DNA of 64,000 bases. Source: Carettochelys insculpta (Eukaryota > Chordata > Testudines > Carettochelyidae). The stretch covers positions 5,592,001-5,656,000 of the forward strand of contig NC_134138.1 of the NCBI RefSeq assembly GCF_033958435.1. The letters run 5' to 3'. The translations under genes and the position numbers were made by a program. Under the pieces are notes generated by a model. The model saw nothing but the letters and a program-made list of their open reading frames with translations, did no database searches and was not told the origin of the DNA. Of this stretch, positions 1-12,290 are shown piece by piece (positions within the stretch are counted from its first letter, which is position 1; each line of letters opens with the position of its first letter).

Positions 1-3000
1 AAACAAAAAAAAAAAAAAACCACACACAGCCCATAGGAGGCAGAGGGCAAAGAGGTGGGGGGTTCAGCGAGCCTGCTGGGAGGATCTGGGGGCAGAAGGG
101 ACAAGGAGCAGAGCTTCCCATCCTGCCCAGCTGATGAGCAGAACACCCACAGCCAGCAGCATATTTTCTACTGGTGACGCACATCCCTCCGTGCATAACA
201 AGATGTACTTCATCCATGGACGGAACACAGCGGGGAGAGCCGAGTGGATCACAGGATGGTGGCATGGAGAGGGATACACGGTAGGTTCAGGGCAGGACAG
301 AGCACCAAGGAGACTGGTTCTGTAAATCTGCATGACCCCTCTCAGGTTCAGCTTCCTCATCTCTCTTCTTCCCCACCTGGGCAACAGGGGAACTGGCCAG
401 GCGCCAAACTTGGACAAGCAGTGCTGCAACTAACTGACGGGCGACTGGGCCAAACCTGAGCAGCACTGCAACCCATGCACCAAATTGTGCATGGGTTTGG
501 GGCGGGGGGGGGGGGGGGGGGAGCACAGCCCAACCTGCCCCTTCCATGCCCTTCTGCCACCCCATTTTGGGTGCCAGGGCTTTGCACTAAGATACTGCAT
601 GACTGAACTCAACTGGCCCTCAATTTCCTCCTCCAAGGTCACAAACCAACATGGGGTGCGTTGGAGGGTGCATGAAGCTAGTAAGAATCTGAGGTCCAGT
701 GCCCATGATAATGGTGGTTTCTGGCTAAGCTGACCCTTAGGCAACAGAGCCTGAACATTAAACCAGCACACTGCAGGATGGCTACTTGCACCCTGGGTCT
801 CTCCACTGAGAGCACCAAGCACGGACACTGATGGAGACTGGCACAGTGAAGGACCACAAGGTGTTCATCCTTGCTCTGAGCAAGCCTAATGTAAAAGGTG
901 GCTCTGGTACCTGTCACCAGAGAGAGACCGGGAGAGGCTGCTACAAGACCACATGGTAGCCAGCACATTTATCCAGGCCTGGCCCACACGGAAGGGCTCA
1001 GCCTGAGATCTGGTGCGCACTTCAGCCTGGATTCTCCCCTGCTGTCACAAATCCTCAGATGTGGGAATAGTCACACGTCAATGGGAGCTGGGACCTCTTC
1101 CCACAGGCATGTCTGGATATCTTACCCATTGACATGATCCAGTAAAGCACCTCAACTTTAAGTACAGATCCTCGTGAACCTCATGACTACACACACCTTA
1201 CTGCAAATGCAGGCCTCTGGGAAGCCAAAGGCAGCCACCCTGTGACAGCATGAGGGACAAGCAGGGAAGGAGAACATCAAGAAAAAGGGAGAGGTTTCCT
1301 AACCAGAGCCCAGAAAACAGGTGTGCTTGTGCACCCAATGCCAAAATAAGAGCTACAGACATAGCAACCTGTGTTGAGCCTGAGCCAGAAGCAGCCAGCC
1401 ACTGGCAAAGTCCCCCTAAAAAGTGAAGAACCTGGGCCTAGTTAAGTGAGGAAACCTCAGCTGTGAAGGTTGTCTTATGTTCAAGAAACAGAACCCTAAC
1501 CGCCCTAATTCTGGATGTTCTTCTAACAACTCTGCTCTGGGAGCGAGACTCTGGCCCATGGGACACAGGGGGAGGGTGTGTGCGCGCGCCAGGCAGTCCC
1601 TTCTGGCCTTGGACTCTGGGCTCCTGAATCAGTCATCACAGCCCAAGTTTAGTCTGCCATGAACAGCGGTTTGTCATTCATCAAGAGGGGGAGTGGGACC
1701 ATCTGACCCCCTGAGGCCTTCAAGTGCAACCGGAGCAAACCGTGTGTATTTCTGGCTTTATCCTCCTTGTGTTCAGGGACCTTTGCCAACATGGAGAATG
1801 CCTCATGTACAGGAATGTTTGTTAGCAACCAAATCTTACAAGTTGAGCACCTCTGCATTAATGCACATGAAGTCCCATCCTCTTATATGCACTGTGTTCC
1901 CTCCACTCCCCACCATGCCTGGAGGCAGGTAAAGACAAGCACTGCTCAAGGCCTTAGGGCCACGAGTGGCTCTCTGAAGTCATCACTAAGTGTCCTAGAA
2001 CAGTGGCTTCCCAACTCTGGTCCATGAATCAGCAGCCCATAGAGGCCTTCCTGATGGCCCCTAAGAGGAAAGGCTGAGGATGAGCAGAAGAGGGTACATA
2101 GAAGGATTAGAAGTGGCTCACGAGAGATCATTTATGGAGTAGTCTGTTAAAGTAGCTGGTTAACTACATCCCTTCGCAGCACTTTAAAGGCAAGGGACAC
2201 CACTCCTCTTGACCCACTGCTCGGGGTGTGGGGAGGCGTAGTGCATTATTCAGAGCTGCAAAGAGCAAGTCACTTACTGAACGCAGGAGACAAGAGGAAG
2301 ACAGAGGCTCCAAAGAGTGGATCTGCAGCCAGTGGAGAAATGTTCCCATTTCCTCACGCATGCTCTCCAAACTCTGGATAGCTACTACGGTGCTGTAGAC
2401 CCAGGAGCAGACATCACATTCTCTGCTGCCAAATGGCCTCACAAGAACCATCAGCAGAGAGTGACGGCAACTCAGATTAACTTCTATGCTCAACCTGCTG
2501 AGCATTGCTCTCTGCAGAACGAGCTCTACAGATGAAGGGAGGGAGATAAAGAACTCAGCTCTAAAGTCTCAGCCAGTGAGCCAGCAAGACGACGAACAAG
2601 GCAGTGGTTCATTAGAACTCTCGCCTACAGCAATCACTTCAGAGCTATAGAAACAGTTTAATCACCACCACTGCTGCAGAAAGAGATTGGACAGGCCTGA
2701 GCCCTGCAATGGCCAGAGCTTAGTGATTTATCTTCTTAGATAATTGTCCCAACCCAGAGAAGTTGCAAGTAATTTTTTCCATAGATCAAGAGAACGAGGC
2801 TGCAGTAAAGACAGAGACTCTGGCCCTAAAGGAGACATCTGATAAAACGCATATCAGACACACCTCTGCAGTGCACGGAAGTCACAAAAAGATAGCTGTC
2901 TTCTGCAACCCCACCATTCTCTCGCCCAAGCTTCCTTTCACTACTAATTTATTCAAGAAGTTTTCATGTGAAGCCTAAATTTGTAACTAAAGGCTTACTA

Positions 3001-3030
3001 ATCTGAGGTTTAAATAACTGGGGAGAGATT
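1..3030. other. No gene recognised; probable ZFTRAF1 intron 1
   Basis: No reading frame here has a recognisable domain, and no RNA gene was seen. A homopolymer run of about 20 G lies near 503-522. Because ZFTRAF1 exon 1 lies to the right on the minus strand and no second exon was found, this stretch is probably intron 1 of that gene or sequence beyond it. This is inferred from gene order only. Confidence 0.4.
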
Positions 3031-3033
3031 CAG

Positions 3034-3086
3034 AGGGGTAGCCATGTTGGTCTGTAGCTTCACAAATAAACAATCTGGTCCCCCTT
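3034..3086 (-). repeat. PLE 3' tail fragment
   Basis: The sequence matches the reverse complement of the end of the long PLE at 35.0 kb (the AACACGGCTACCCCTCTGA-type terminus). It is a short, 5'-truncated Penelope-like element copy with no coding part. Confidence 0.6.
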
Positions 3087-3089
3087 GGT

Positions 3090-3600
3090 GGTCACTTGAT
3101 CATGAGTCGGACATTTTCATGTCACCCTCCTACTTGTGAGTCCACTGATGGCCAATCAGCCCGATTCTGGAGCTGCAGATCTGATCACAGAAGGGGCAAG
3201 TGCCGTTGGCTGTTAGTGGGGGCCGGGGCAGTTTTTGACCCTCTTTTCTTTTTCTCTACCTCTCCCTGTCTGCAGTGTGGTGGGACCTCTCAAATTGTGC
3301 CACCCTTCCACAGATTACCGCTCTCCACTGGGGATGATCTTGGGCAAGGTTCTCCCAAGCGTCGACACTGATGCTTCACTCGGTCCACGTGTCACTTTGG
3401 CACGTCCTTATATCGCTTCCACTGGCCCCTGACGTTCCTCCATCCTTTCTCCAATTTGAAAGACAATCAGACATTTGAACCACGTGATCAGTCCGACAAA
3501 GTTGATGAACGATAATGGCTTTGATGCTGGTCATGTTAGACTCTTCCAGGACACTAGCATTCATGCGCCTGTCCGCCCAAGAGATAGTTAGGATTCTCCA
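3090..3600 (-). pseudogene. Degenerate LINE C-terminal fragment (RTE-like)
   Basis: The minus-strand translation over 3,564-3,376 and its shifted continuation resembles the C-terminal part of non-LTR retrotransposon proteins, after the reverse transcriptase, where a 'LRW.GHV.RM' block is followed by a basic 'RYKD' stretch. Here the block is worn (NASVLEESNMTSIKAIIVHQ, then a degraded DHVVQMSD). Frames are broken and there are stops, so it is a fossil. It belongs to the same broad protein type as the LINE at 21.9-23.2 kb but is much older. Clade assignment is uncertain. Confidence 0.55.
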
Positions 3601-3639
3601 TAGTTAAAGGCTCAATAAATTGATGTTTAAATAACCGGG

Positions 3640-3862
3640 TATAGAATCAGAGGGGCAGCCTTGTTAGTCTTTAAGGTGCTACAAGATAGTCCATAGCTTC
3701 GCAAATAAAGTTACCATAAAGTTATTTATGAGCTTTTGTGGGTAAGACCCACTTCAGATGATTGGACTCTGGTCATCTGTAGAAGTGGGTCTTGCCCTCG
3801 AAAGCTGATGACCTAATAACTGCTAATCTTTAAGGTGCCACAGGACTTGTTATTTGGGTATA
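3640..3862. repeat. Inverted pair of PLE tails
   Basis: Two PLE 3' tails face each other. The left one is in minus orientation (it holds the reverse complement of a worn hammerhead core). The right one is in plus orientation and ends with the ctaatctttaaggtgccaca block. Together they form an imperfect inverted repeat centred near 3,770. Confidence 0.6.
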
Positions 3863-4689
3863 GATTGCTATAGTGACACATTAATATACTAAGCTCTAAA
3901 GTGGTTTAGAGAAGATTAATAAATGACAGAGTCAAAGCATTTAACATTACCTTACAATGAATCCACACCTGCTCTGAATCCAGGCACATGCAATTCCCAG
4001 GAAGGGTGCACTGCACTCCTCTCCATCAGCCTTCCACTTGGAGTCATTTCTCTGCCTAATTTATGGCCTGACCTCCAAAGGCCTGGCCATCCAAGACCCT
4101 TACTATAGTAAGGTCTGGATGATGATTGTTCAGGCCTCTAGGTTACAAGCTCCTACAGGAAGTCACAGGGTCATCTTCAATATCAGAAAAGCACTGGGGG
4201 CAAATGAATGCCTCAAATCCAACAGCAATTTTGGTTGCCATCAACATATAGCTATGTTTCTGCATCTTTAGGCACCAAAAAAAACTTTGAAAACCTAGTC
4301 CTTGGTCTCAAGAGACAATGCCCTGGGTTGGATCTGACAAAGGGCTGCCCACCAGCTATTTCCTACACTTAAGCATTTAGCAGGAAAGGATCACACGGAA
4401 CACGCACCAATACTTTCTATTTTACACTCAAGTAACAAGAAATGCAGTAAAGGGACGTTAAGATTTCAAAAGTACAAGTCTTGCAGCTGAGTTAACTGAC
4501 CCACACGCCTACCTAGCAAAGGCAGACATTATTGCACATAGAGAGACACGGGGTAGAGAAAGGTTTAACGAGTCAATGGCTGGAAGAGGAAAACAGACAA
4601 GTTCATAGAATTCTACAGCAGAATAGAATAAAGTAGAATTTTCTAGCTCATTATCAGGGCTCTTTTACATACTTTGCTTTATCTAATTC

Positions 4690-4932
4690 ATGACTTTCCC
4701 CCTCCTCCTGAGCCCCCCGCTCTCTGATTTGCTCACCTCGATCATTTTTCTAATTTGTCAGCCTTGATTACCGTTTTTGGTTCTCTGTGCCTTAAACAGA
4801 GAGTCTGTTCTGGTCTGGCTATTGTCTGAAGTGAGTCTGTCCCACAAAAGCTCATCACCTAATAAGTTATTTTGTTACTGTTTAAAATACTACTGGACTG
4901 CTTTATCGTATATAGACTAGCACAGCTCTCCT
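4690..4932 (+). repeat. PLE 3' tail fragment, second subfamily
   Basis: This resembles the segment at 31,575-31,800 (shared gtttttggttctctgtg and later tatagactag blocks). It has a degenerate hammerhead-like core near 4,827 in which the GAAA box is altered. Confidence 0.55.
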
Positions 4933-6990
4933 TGTTACTACAGAATTCTAGGGCTGGAAGGGACCTCAGGAGGTCATCTAGTCCAGCTCCCTGCTTCCAG
5001 AACGATCAACCCCAATTAAGAGTGACTTAAACATCTGGGGATAGGGATTCCATAACCTCTCTAGATAACACATTCCAGTGCTTCACCACCCTCCTGGGGA
5101 AGTCCGTTTCCTAATATTCAACCTACTGCACTCATTCTGTAACTTCAGACCATTGCTCCTTGTTCTGGAGTCTGTCACCACTGAGAGCAGTTTCTGTCCA
5201 TCCTCTTTAGAGCTCCCCGGAAGGAAGCTGAAGTCCGCTATTAAATAATCCCTCAGTCTTCTCTTCTGCTTACTAAATAAGCCAAAATCCCTCAGCCTCT
5301 CCTCATAGGTCTTGTGCTCCAGCCCCTTGATCATTTTTGTTGCCCTCCGTTGAACCTGCTCCAGCACATCCTCTCTTTACTGGGGGCCCAAAACTGGACA
5401 CTATATTCCAGATGTTCCCCCCTATTCAGCACCGATGAGGCCACAACCACTTCTCTAGATCTGCTCGAAATGCTCCTTCTAATGCACCCTAATATGTCGT
5501 TATCCTTCTTGGCTATGAGAGCACACTGTTTACTCATATCCAGCCATCCACCCACCATAACCCCAAGGTCCCTTTCTGCTGTATTGCTGCTTAGCCAGTC
5601 AGTCCCTAGCCTATAACAGTGCTTGGGATGCTTCCATACCAAGTGCAGGACTCTGCACTTCCTTGTTGAGCCACATCAGATTTCTTTTGGCCCAGTCCTC
5701 CAATTTATCCATGTCACTCTGGATCCTGTCTACCCTCCCACTAGCTTGGTGTCATCCGCAAACTTGCTGAGGGTGCAATCCAGTCCCTCATCCAGGTCAT
5801 TAATAAAGATTTTGAACACCACCAACCCCAGAACCAAGCCACTTGAAACTAACTGCCATCCAGATACTGAGCCATTGACCACTACCCGCTGGGCCTGACT
5901 GTCAAGCCAGCTTTCTAGCCATCTTACAGGCCATATATCCAATCCATACTTCCTTAATTTATAGGCAAGAATGTTGTGGGAGACTATTAAAAGCTTTGCT
6001 GAAGTCAAGGTTTATCACATCCACTGACTTCTCCATGTCCAAAGAGCCTGTTACCTCGTCATAGAAGCTAATCAGATTGGTCAGGCACAGCTTGCCCTTG
6101 GTGAATACATGTTGGCTACTTTTGATCACTTTCCTCTCTTCCAAGTGCTCCAAAATGGATTCCTTGAGGATCCCCTCCATTATTTCCCTGGGGATTAAGG
6201 TGAGGCTGACGGGTCTATAGTTCCCTGGATTGTCCTTTCCTTTTTTAAAGATGGGCACTATGTTTGCCTTTTTCCAGTCATCTGGGATCTCTCCCAATCT
6301 CCAAGAGTCTTCAAAGATAATGGCCAAAGGCTCAGCAATGACCTCTGCCAATTCTCTCAGTACCTTCGGGTGCATTAAATCCAGACCCATGGATTTGGGC
6401 ACATCTACTTTTTCTAAGCAGCTCTTAACTCGTTCCTTCCCCACCGAGGGCTGCCTTCCACCTTCCCATACTGCACTGTCTAGCACCGTAGTGGGGAGCT
6501 GTCCTTGTCTGTAGAGACTGAAGCGGGGAGGGACTGAGTACTTCAGCTTCTCTTACATCATCTGTCACTAAGTTACCTCTCTCATCCAGTGACAGCCCCA
6601 CACCTACCCTGATAACCCTCTTGTTAAGATGCCTGTAGAAACCCTTCTTGTTACCCTTTGCATCCCTTGTCAGCTGCAGGTCCTGTTGTGCCTTCACTTT
6701 CCTGATGACTGCCCAGCATTTTCCAGCCCTATTTATACTCCTCAGTCAACCGTACACGTTTCCACTTCTCATACCCATCCTTTGAGTTTAAGCCGACCAA
6801 GGATTTCCCCTTTAAGCCAACCTGGCTACCTACCATATTTGCATTTCTTACTATGCAGCAGGATGGTTTGTTCCTGTGCCTTCAGCAAGGCTTCTTTAAA
6901 GTACTGCCAGTTCTCCTGAACTCTCCTCCGCTTCATCTTCATTTCCTAGGGGATCCTGCCCAACAGTTCTCTCAGGGAGGTCAAAGTCTC
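4933..6990 (-). pseudogene. CR1 LINE, 3' half, broken
   Basis: This is a chicken-repeat-1 type non-LTR retrotransposon in minus orientation. The typical CR1 3' UTR is at 4,940-5,060 (agggctggaagggacctcag). The ORF2 reverse transcriptase follows in several frames: an N-terminal block ending NPGNYRPVSL (5,959-6,486), the finger and palm region with [10 protein letters not shown] (consensus LDFSKAFDTV), a degraded FADDTKLV catalytic box at 5,730-6,008, and the C-terminal block with CYRLGTDWLS and SRLNIRK (5,083-5,642). Frameshifts and stops separate the blocks, so it cannot be active. The element is 5'-truncated. Confidence 0.85.
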
Positions 6991-7815
6991 CTCTAAGACT
7001 AGCAATGAGACAGTTCAGAGTAATTAACCACTGAAACAATGTACCATGGGGGGTGGCGGAGTCTCCACCACCAAGGAGTTTTGTGCTAGGTTACTAAAAA
7101 CTCTGCTCTCAGAATGACTTGGGGGAAGGCCTCTTGCCTGTGTTACACAGAGGGTCACATGGATGGATCCCAGAGTCTCTTCCGGCTTTGGAATCCAGGC
7201 ATCTCAGACTACACTTGAAGCACATGTAGTGCAGTAGCAGCTGCAGGCTGCAGCAAGGATCAGGACCTCAGTGCACCACATACGCTCGGGCATGCTAAGC
7301 CAGTGTTCGCCAAAGCCCTGGGACAGGCTCTGCTAACTGTGAAAAGGCACTTGGTTGCATTTGTGTGGCTTGATTTTAGCTCACCATTCCCCAAGAGAAA
7401 GCTAAGCTTTTAAGGGGCTAAAACTATGCACTACGTGGACAGACATCTTCAAGCCTCGCTCAATTAAGCTCTGGCGGGCTGTGGGGCTCCCCACCTCCTG
7501 TGAAGCACTGAGGATGGCACGGAACCTCAGGAAGTCGGGAACTCTGGAGTCCTGAGGGCAGAGCACAGCGTGAGAATGGAGGAATAGGGGAGGGCTGAGC
7601 AGTTTCATGGTCCTCACTGAGGTGATAAGGGGTGTAAAACCAGAAGTCAGCCAGCTTAATACCCACATTTACAGATTAAGTTGTCTAAGCATGTAACTAG
7701 CTTGGCTACACGCTGCTTTTCTCTTCCAAACAGAAGCTTTGGCACTTCCTTTTTAAAAAAAAGCTGGGAAATCCCTCCCCAGAACAGAGCTGTTGTTCAA
7801 GTGACTCCCTGCTTG
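6991..7815. other. Unannotated stretch
   Basis: Nothing recognisable was seen on either strand. The reading frames at 7,402-7,668 have no domain features. Confidence 0.3.
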
Positions 7816-8345
7816 GTATCAGAGAGGGAGCTGTGTTAGTCTGTAGCTTCGAGAACAAGAAGTCCTGTTGCACCTTATAGACTAACAGAGATTTTGCAGC
7901 ATAAGCTGTCGGGGGCAAAGACCTGCTTCGTCAGATGCATGAGTTGGGGGGCAGGGGTGGTTTCAGAGGGGTATTTAAAGAGTGGGGTCCCAGTAAGAGG
8001 GAGGGCCAGAGCTGACAAGGGCTATTCAGCAAGGTGGAAATGGCCCAGTATCAACAGCACTTATCAAGAGAGGAAAAAAGTCAGATCAGACAGGGGGATG
8101 TGAGCCTTTGTCAGAGTCTAATGGGGAGCTATTAGCACCCAGAGCAGAGAAACTGCCTTTGTAAACTGCGAGCCACTCGCAGGCTCTGTTTAATCCATGG
8201 CTAATGGAGTCAAATTTGCAAATAAATTGCAGCTCAGAGATTTCTCTCTCCATTTGATTTTTGACATTTCTTTGTTTCAAAACTGTCACCCTTAAATCTG
8301 CCACTGAGTGTCCAGAGACACTGTCTGTTTGGGTGTATAGTATGG
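7816..8345 (-). pseudogene. PLE fragment with GIY-YIG C-terminus and worn hammerhead
   Basis: The minus-strand frame at 8,304-8,086 matches the C-terminal end of PLE proteins (ISELQFICKFD, then CEWLAVYKGSF). The tail runs down to 7,816. A hammerhead-like motif lies at about 7,896-7,938 with an intact CTGACGA box and GCAT/ATGC stem I, but GAAA is changed to GACA. It is an old 5'-truncated copy, clearly diverged from the 20.5 and 32.7 kb elements. Confidence 0.75.
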
Positions 8346-8998
8346 ATGAGAGTTAGTTACATCTGGAATATTTTGTACAGATGTGGCCACCCCATCTCAA
8401 AAAATATATTGGAATTGGAAAAGATTCAGAAAAGGGCAACAAAAATAATTAGTGGTATGGAGTGTCTGCTGTATAAGGAGAAATTAAAGAGACTGGGACT
8501 TTTTAGTTTGGAAAAAAGATGATTAAGGGGGGATATGACAGAGGTCTATAAAATCATGACTGGTGTGGAGAAAAGAGATAAGGAATTGTTATTTACTCCT
8601 CCTCGCAACACAAGAACTAGGGGTCACCAAATGACATGAATAGGCAGCAGGTTTAAAACAAACAATATGAAACTTTTTCCACACAGTGCACAGTTAACCT
8701 GTGGAACTCCTTGCCGGAGGATGTCGTGAAGGCCAACACTATAGTAAAGTTTAAAAAGAGAACTAGATAAATTCATGGGGGATAGGTCCATCAACGGCTA
8801 TCAGCCAGGATGGGCATGGACGGAGTCCCTACCCTCCGTTTGCTAGAGGCTGGAAATGGGAGACGGAATAGATTACTTGATTCCCTGTTCTGTTCATTTC
8901 CTCTGGGGCATCTGGCATTGGCCACCGTTGGAAGACAGGACACTGGGTGTGATGGGCCCGTGGTCTGACCCAGTGTGGCTGTTCTTATGTTCTCACAG
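8346..8998 (+). repeat. CR1-family LINE 3' fragment
   Basis: The 3' part of a CR1-related LINE in plus orientation, reading through the ORF2 end (IEKIQKRATKII-type region, many stops) into a 3' UTR ending gctgttcttatgttctc. It matches the same subfamily as the minus-strand element whose 3' end lies at 53.6 kb. Confidence 0.75.
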
Positions 8999-11900
8999 TA
9001 AAAACCAAAGCACTGCAATTGAAGACTCAATGGCACGTTCATTTACCAATACTGTAGCCATTACCTTTGCAGACCTCTCCCAGATACGTAACTGAACTGC
9101 AATTCCTATTTATAAACGCATTACAGCTAGGACTCCAGCCAACTATATGAAGTACATTAGTAATGATTGCAAATGCTTGAGTACGCAAGGTCATCTTAAA
9201 TATCAACATTCGCCTTAAACCCCTCATGTTGACAACACAGAAAATGTATTCATAGATAAGGTAATTTACGTAAACCAATCCACTGAGTGCTTGTTTCCAG
9301 AGTATAATGCTTCGGGTTGGGGTATTTAAGGGGAGTGCTGGACATGCAGTAAATATTACCCTTGCACACACCCCCTGAACAGCCAAGCCTAGGGAGTGGA
9401 CCGCCTCAGTGAGTTGCAAGGTTGTCATAACCAAAACGGCCTCCAGGGACACAGTAGTTTTGCCAGCAGCTCTTGGGTACCTAGCACTAGTGGGCTGTGC
9501 CTGAACCATAGCAGCGCTTTGATTGGAGGGAGAGCAGGGCTCTCAGCCAATGGGGTGTGCAATCAGCCCACACAGCTCATCACATCCTTGCTTTACAAGC
9601 ATGTCACTTCAGTAACACCAGTTGGAAAAACCTGGGCAGGAGGAAATCAGGGGGCGAGGACAACCCTGCGCATGGGCAACGGTAAACAAAATCCCTTGAG
9701 GGCCACACAGAACCTTGCTCCACCACTGCTCTACAGCGAGCTGGGTAGGATCTGAGTGTGTTATGTTCAGGTCTCAGTTTATAATACCACAGTCCCAGAT
9801 TCAGGCGATAATTAAGAAGTCTCCCATTCCCCTCTCTTCTTCATGTTTGCCTAGTGCGTATTAGGGGAACTTGAAGATTGGACAGGAGGGTCCCAGCTCT
9901 GACTTGCACCCCACCAGCACGAGTACAGACTCCTGGGAAGGAGCACCACCCCCAATGGCTTGCACAGTTTATTCTGCTACACCAAAAATATTGTTATAGT
10001 GACTCGCCAGACCTAGTTGACAGCTGAACCAAAGGAGAGGGCAAACAGCTAAACTCACCTCTGAACCCTGGCAGTCACAGTCCTTAGAAGTAAAAAATGC
10101 ACAAGCCCAGCTGTTTGTAGCTTTTGGGACGGCCTTTCAGCTGTTTACTTTGAGACCTAAATTGAAAGTCACTAATAGAGCTGACAGCAGATTATAATCA
10201 AGGAGATGGAGAACCAGAATGTCAGCCAGACACTAGAAATGCACCCTGTGGTATAAGGGAGGCAGTCTGCTGTGGAAACTCCTGCTTGTTGTGTACGCAT
10301 GGATTAGATAATCAACAGAAATCCCAGGCTTCCTTAATAAGCACAAGGGACAGGCAATCTTAAGAACAGACTCAGAACAGGGGGGCAGCTCCTCATGAAC
10401 ACAGAACACCATTAACTTGTTTAAATGCAGCTGTATGGCTCCTTTCCAGAAACGATCCCCAAGATGCTCACGAAGTGAGCAACTAACAATGGAAATCCAG
10501 CTTGTGGGATAACCGGGCTGCATACATCCCTATACACAGCAAATGCATGACTTCACTGATGTTGCTTTTCTCCTCAGCCTGTCTGTCCATCCCTACAGAG
10601 CTTTTGCCATATGCCTAGAATTCAGCTGTAAGGCTTTGGGGCAGGGATCATTTTCTCTTCCTCCCACAAAGTATCAGCAAGCACGTGGGCTTGTCTTCAG
10701 CCAGGAAAGGTCAGAAGAACCTCCTGAAGGTGTAGAGTAAAAGGTCATTAACCCCTGTGTGGATCTCTCAGACACAAAGGGTCTTGGACACTCTAATTCA
10801 ATTCCCTGAACGAAAGCTTGCAAACAAGTGTTAGTGATTTAACATCACTCCTTCAGTTAATTCATCAGGACTTCCCTGATTATCCCCATGTAGCTAAACC
10901 CTTGAGAGCGCTACAAATGTCACCAGAAGCTAGAACACTCAGCATAATCCATTCCCTGTTCTCTACCGTAACACCTGCCATCCCGGGAGCACTGTCACAC
11001 CTTTAACCACTCTGCTGGGCCGGTCACTGACCTGTAGGGTGGAATCCCAGCCTTCCAGGACATGCAACAGGGTGGGCAGTGCACAGAACATGGAGACAGA
11101 CTGCGGCACAGCAATGCTAGTATTGCTTACAATTAGTTTGAAGGCGGCCACATCACTCCCTCCTCCTGACACCTCTCCTGCGACAGGTTGCAAAGCAGCT
11201 GTGGGGGGATCTACCACCCTACCTGTTCCAATCTGCTTCTCTTCTTATTACCTAGCAAGGTATGCGGGATTCCTCTCACTGTCTGGGTTATCATCATGTT
11301 CCCACTGCATCTATGTTTCTGATCAAAGAGACGTTGTACATAAAACAACTTCTGATATAAATGTGCATAGTGACGCCAAGAGGCAGGCATTGGCTTTTCC
11401 AGTCACGAGTCGCAGCTCCTTGTTAAGAATCCTTACGGCAGGCTTGCAAAAAAATCAAAAGTTATCTAGCCTTGGCACAAGCGCATTCATCCTTCCCCTC
11501 CACCTCCCTCACAAACTACCAACTTGCTCCTCTATTACAATAAATAAGGGTAGTCAACCGAGGCAAGCAGAGACTGCACAAGGTAGGCCTAGCGCAGAGT
11601 TTTCTCCAGTTGTTTCGCAGGACATTCTGACAAGTCGAGCTGTTAATAAGGGGTTTGAGTTTATTGCACTGTAGCAAAGGGAGGGGCAGCCAAAAAGCCC
11701 ACAGAACAGTATACAGTAATGTCTCAGAGTACGCGACCCTGCTCCTACGTGGCTGACCCCTGATTCATACTTCACACAGTAAACCCTCCAGATACGCCCA
11801 GTTGTGGGGTGGGAAAGAGATCCCTGTCAAAGCAAAACATGCTGCCAGCTCTTCCCCTGAGTGCCACTAGGATGGGGGGCCCCCCTCCAGCCTCCACCAC

Positions 11901-12125
11901 AGCCCCCGGCACCAACCCCCACAGACGCAGCTCAACTTCACCTCTCTATCCCCTCCGGCAGTCCTAACCCACCCCAGGCTTAACCCCTACCACCCTCTCC
12001 CAAACCCCAACCCACTGCCCAAGCCCCTGAGTTATGCAAATTTCAGGGTACCCGAGAGTTGCATTCACATATCTTGAGGAATTACTGTAATTCCATGAAT
12101 TATGTTTATCTAACCCTTTCCAGCC
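8999..12125. other. Unannotated stretch
   Basis: No gene, domain or clear repeat was recognised. Frames up to 211 codons exist (11,039-11,674) but show no family features. The stretch is probably intronic. Confidence 0.3.
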
Positions 12126-12290
12126 AAGACCTCAACATTCTTTACAAATTGTGAATAAGGCCTCAACACTGTGCTAGGGTAGATACCCCCATTTTACAGG
12201 TGGAAAGAGCGAGGCACAGAGAATAAACAACTTCCCCAGAACCATACAGAAAGCTAGTGGCACTGCCCAGCCCAGGACCCAGCCCTGCAC
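12126..12290 (-). repeat. MIR-like SINE
   Basis: The reverse complement carries the MIR/CORE-SINE signature: a 'ctgtgcctc...cacctgtaaaatggg' motif around 12,190-12,225 and the preceding 'tgccactagctttctgtatggttctgggg' region in degraded form. This is an ancient amniote SINE. Confidence 0.6.
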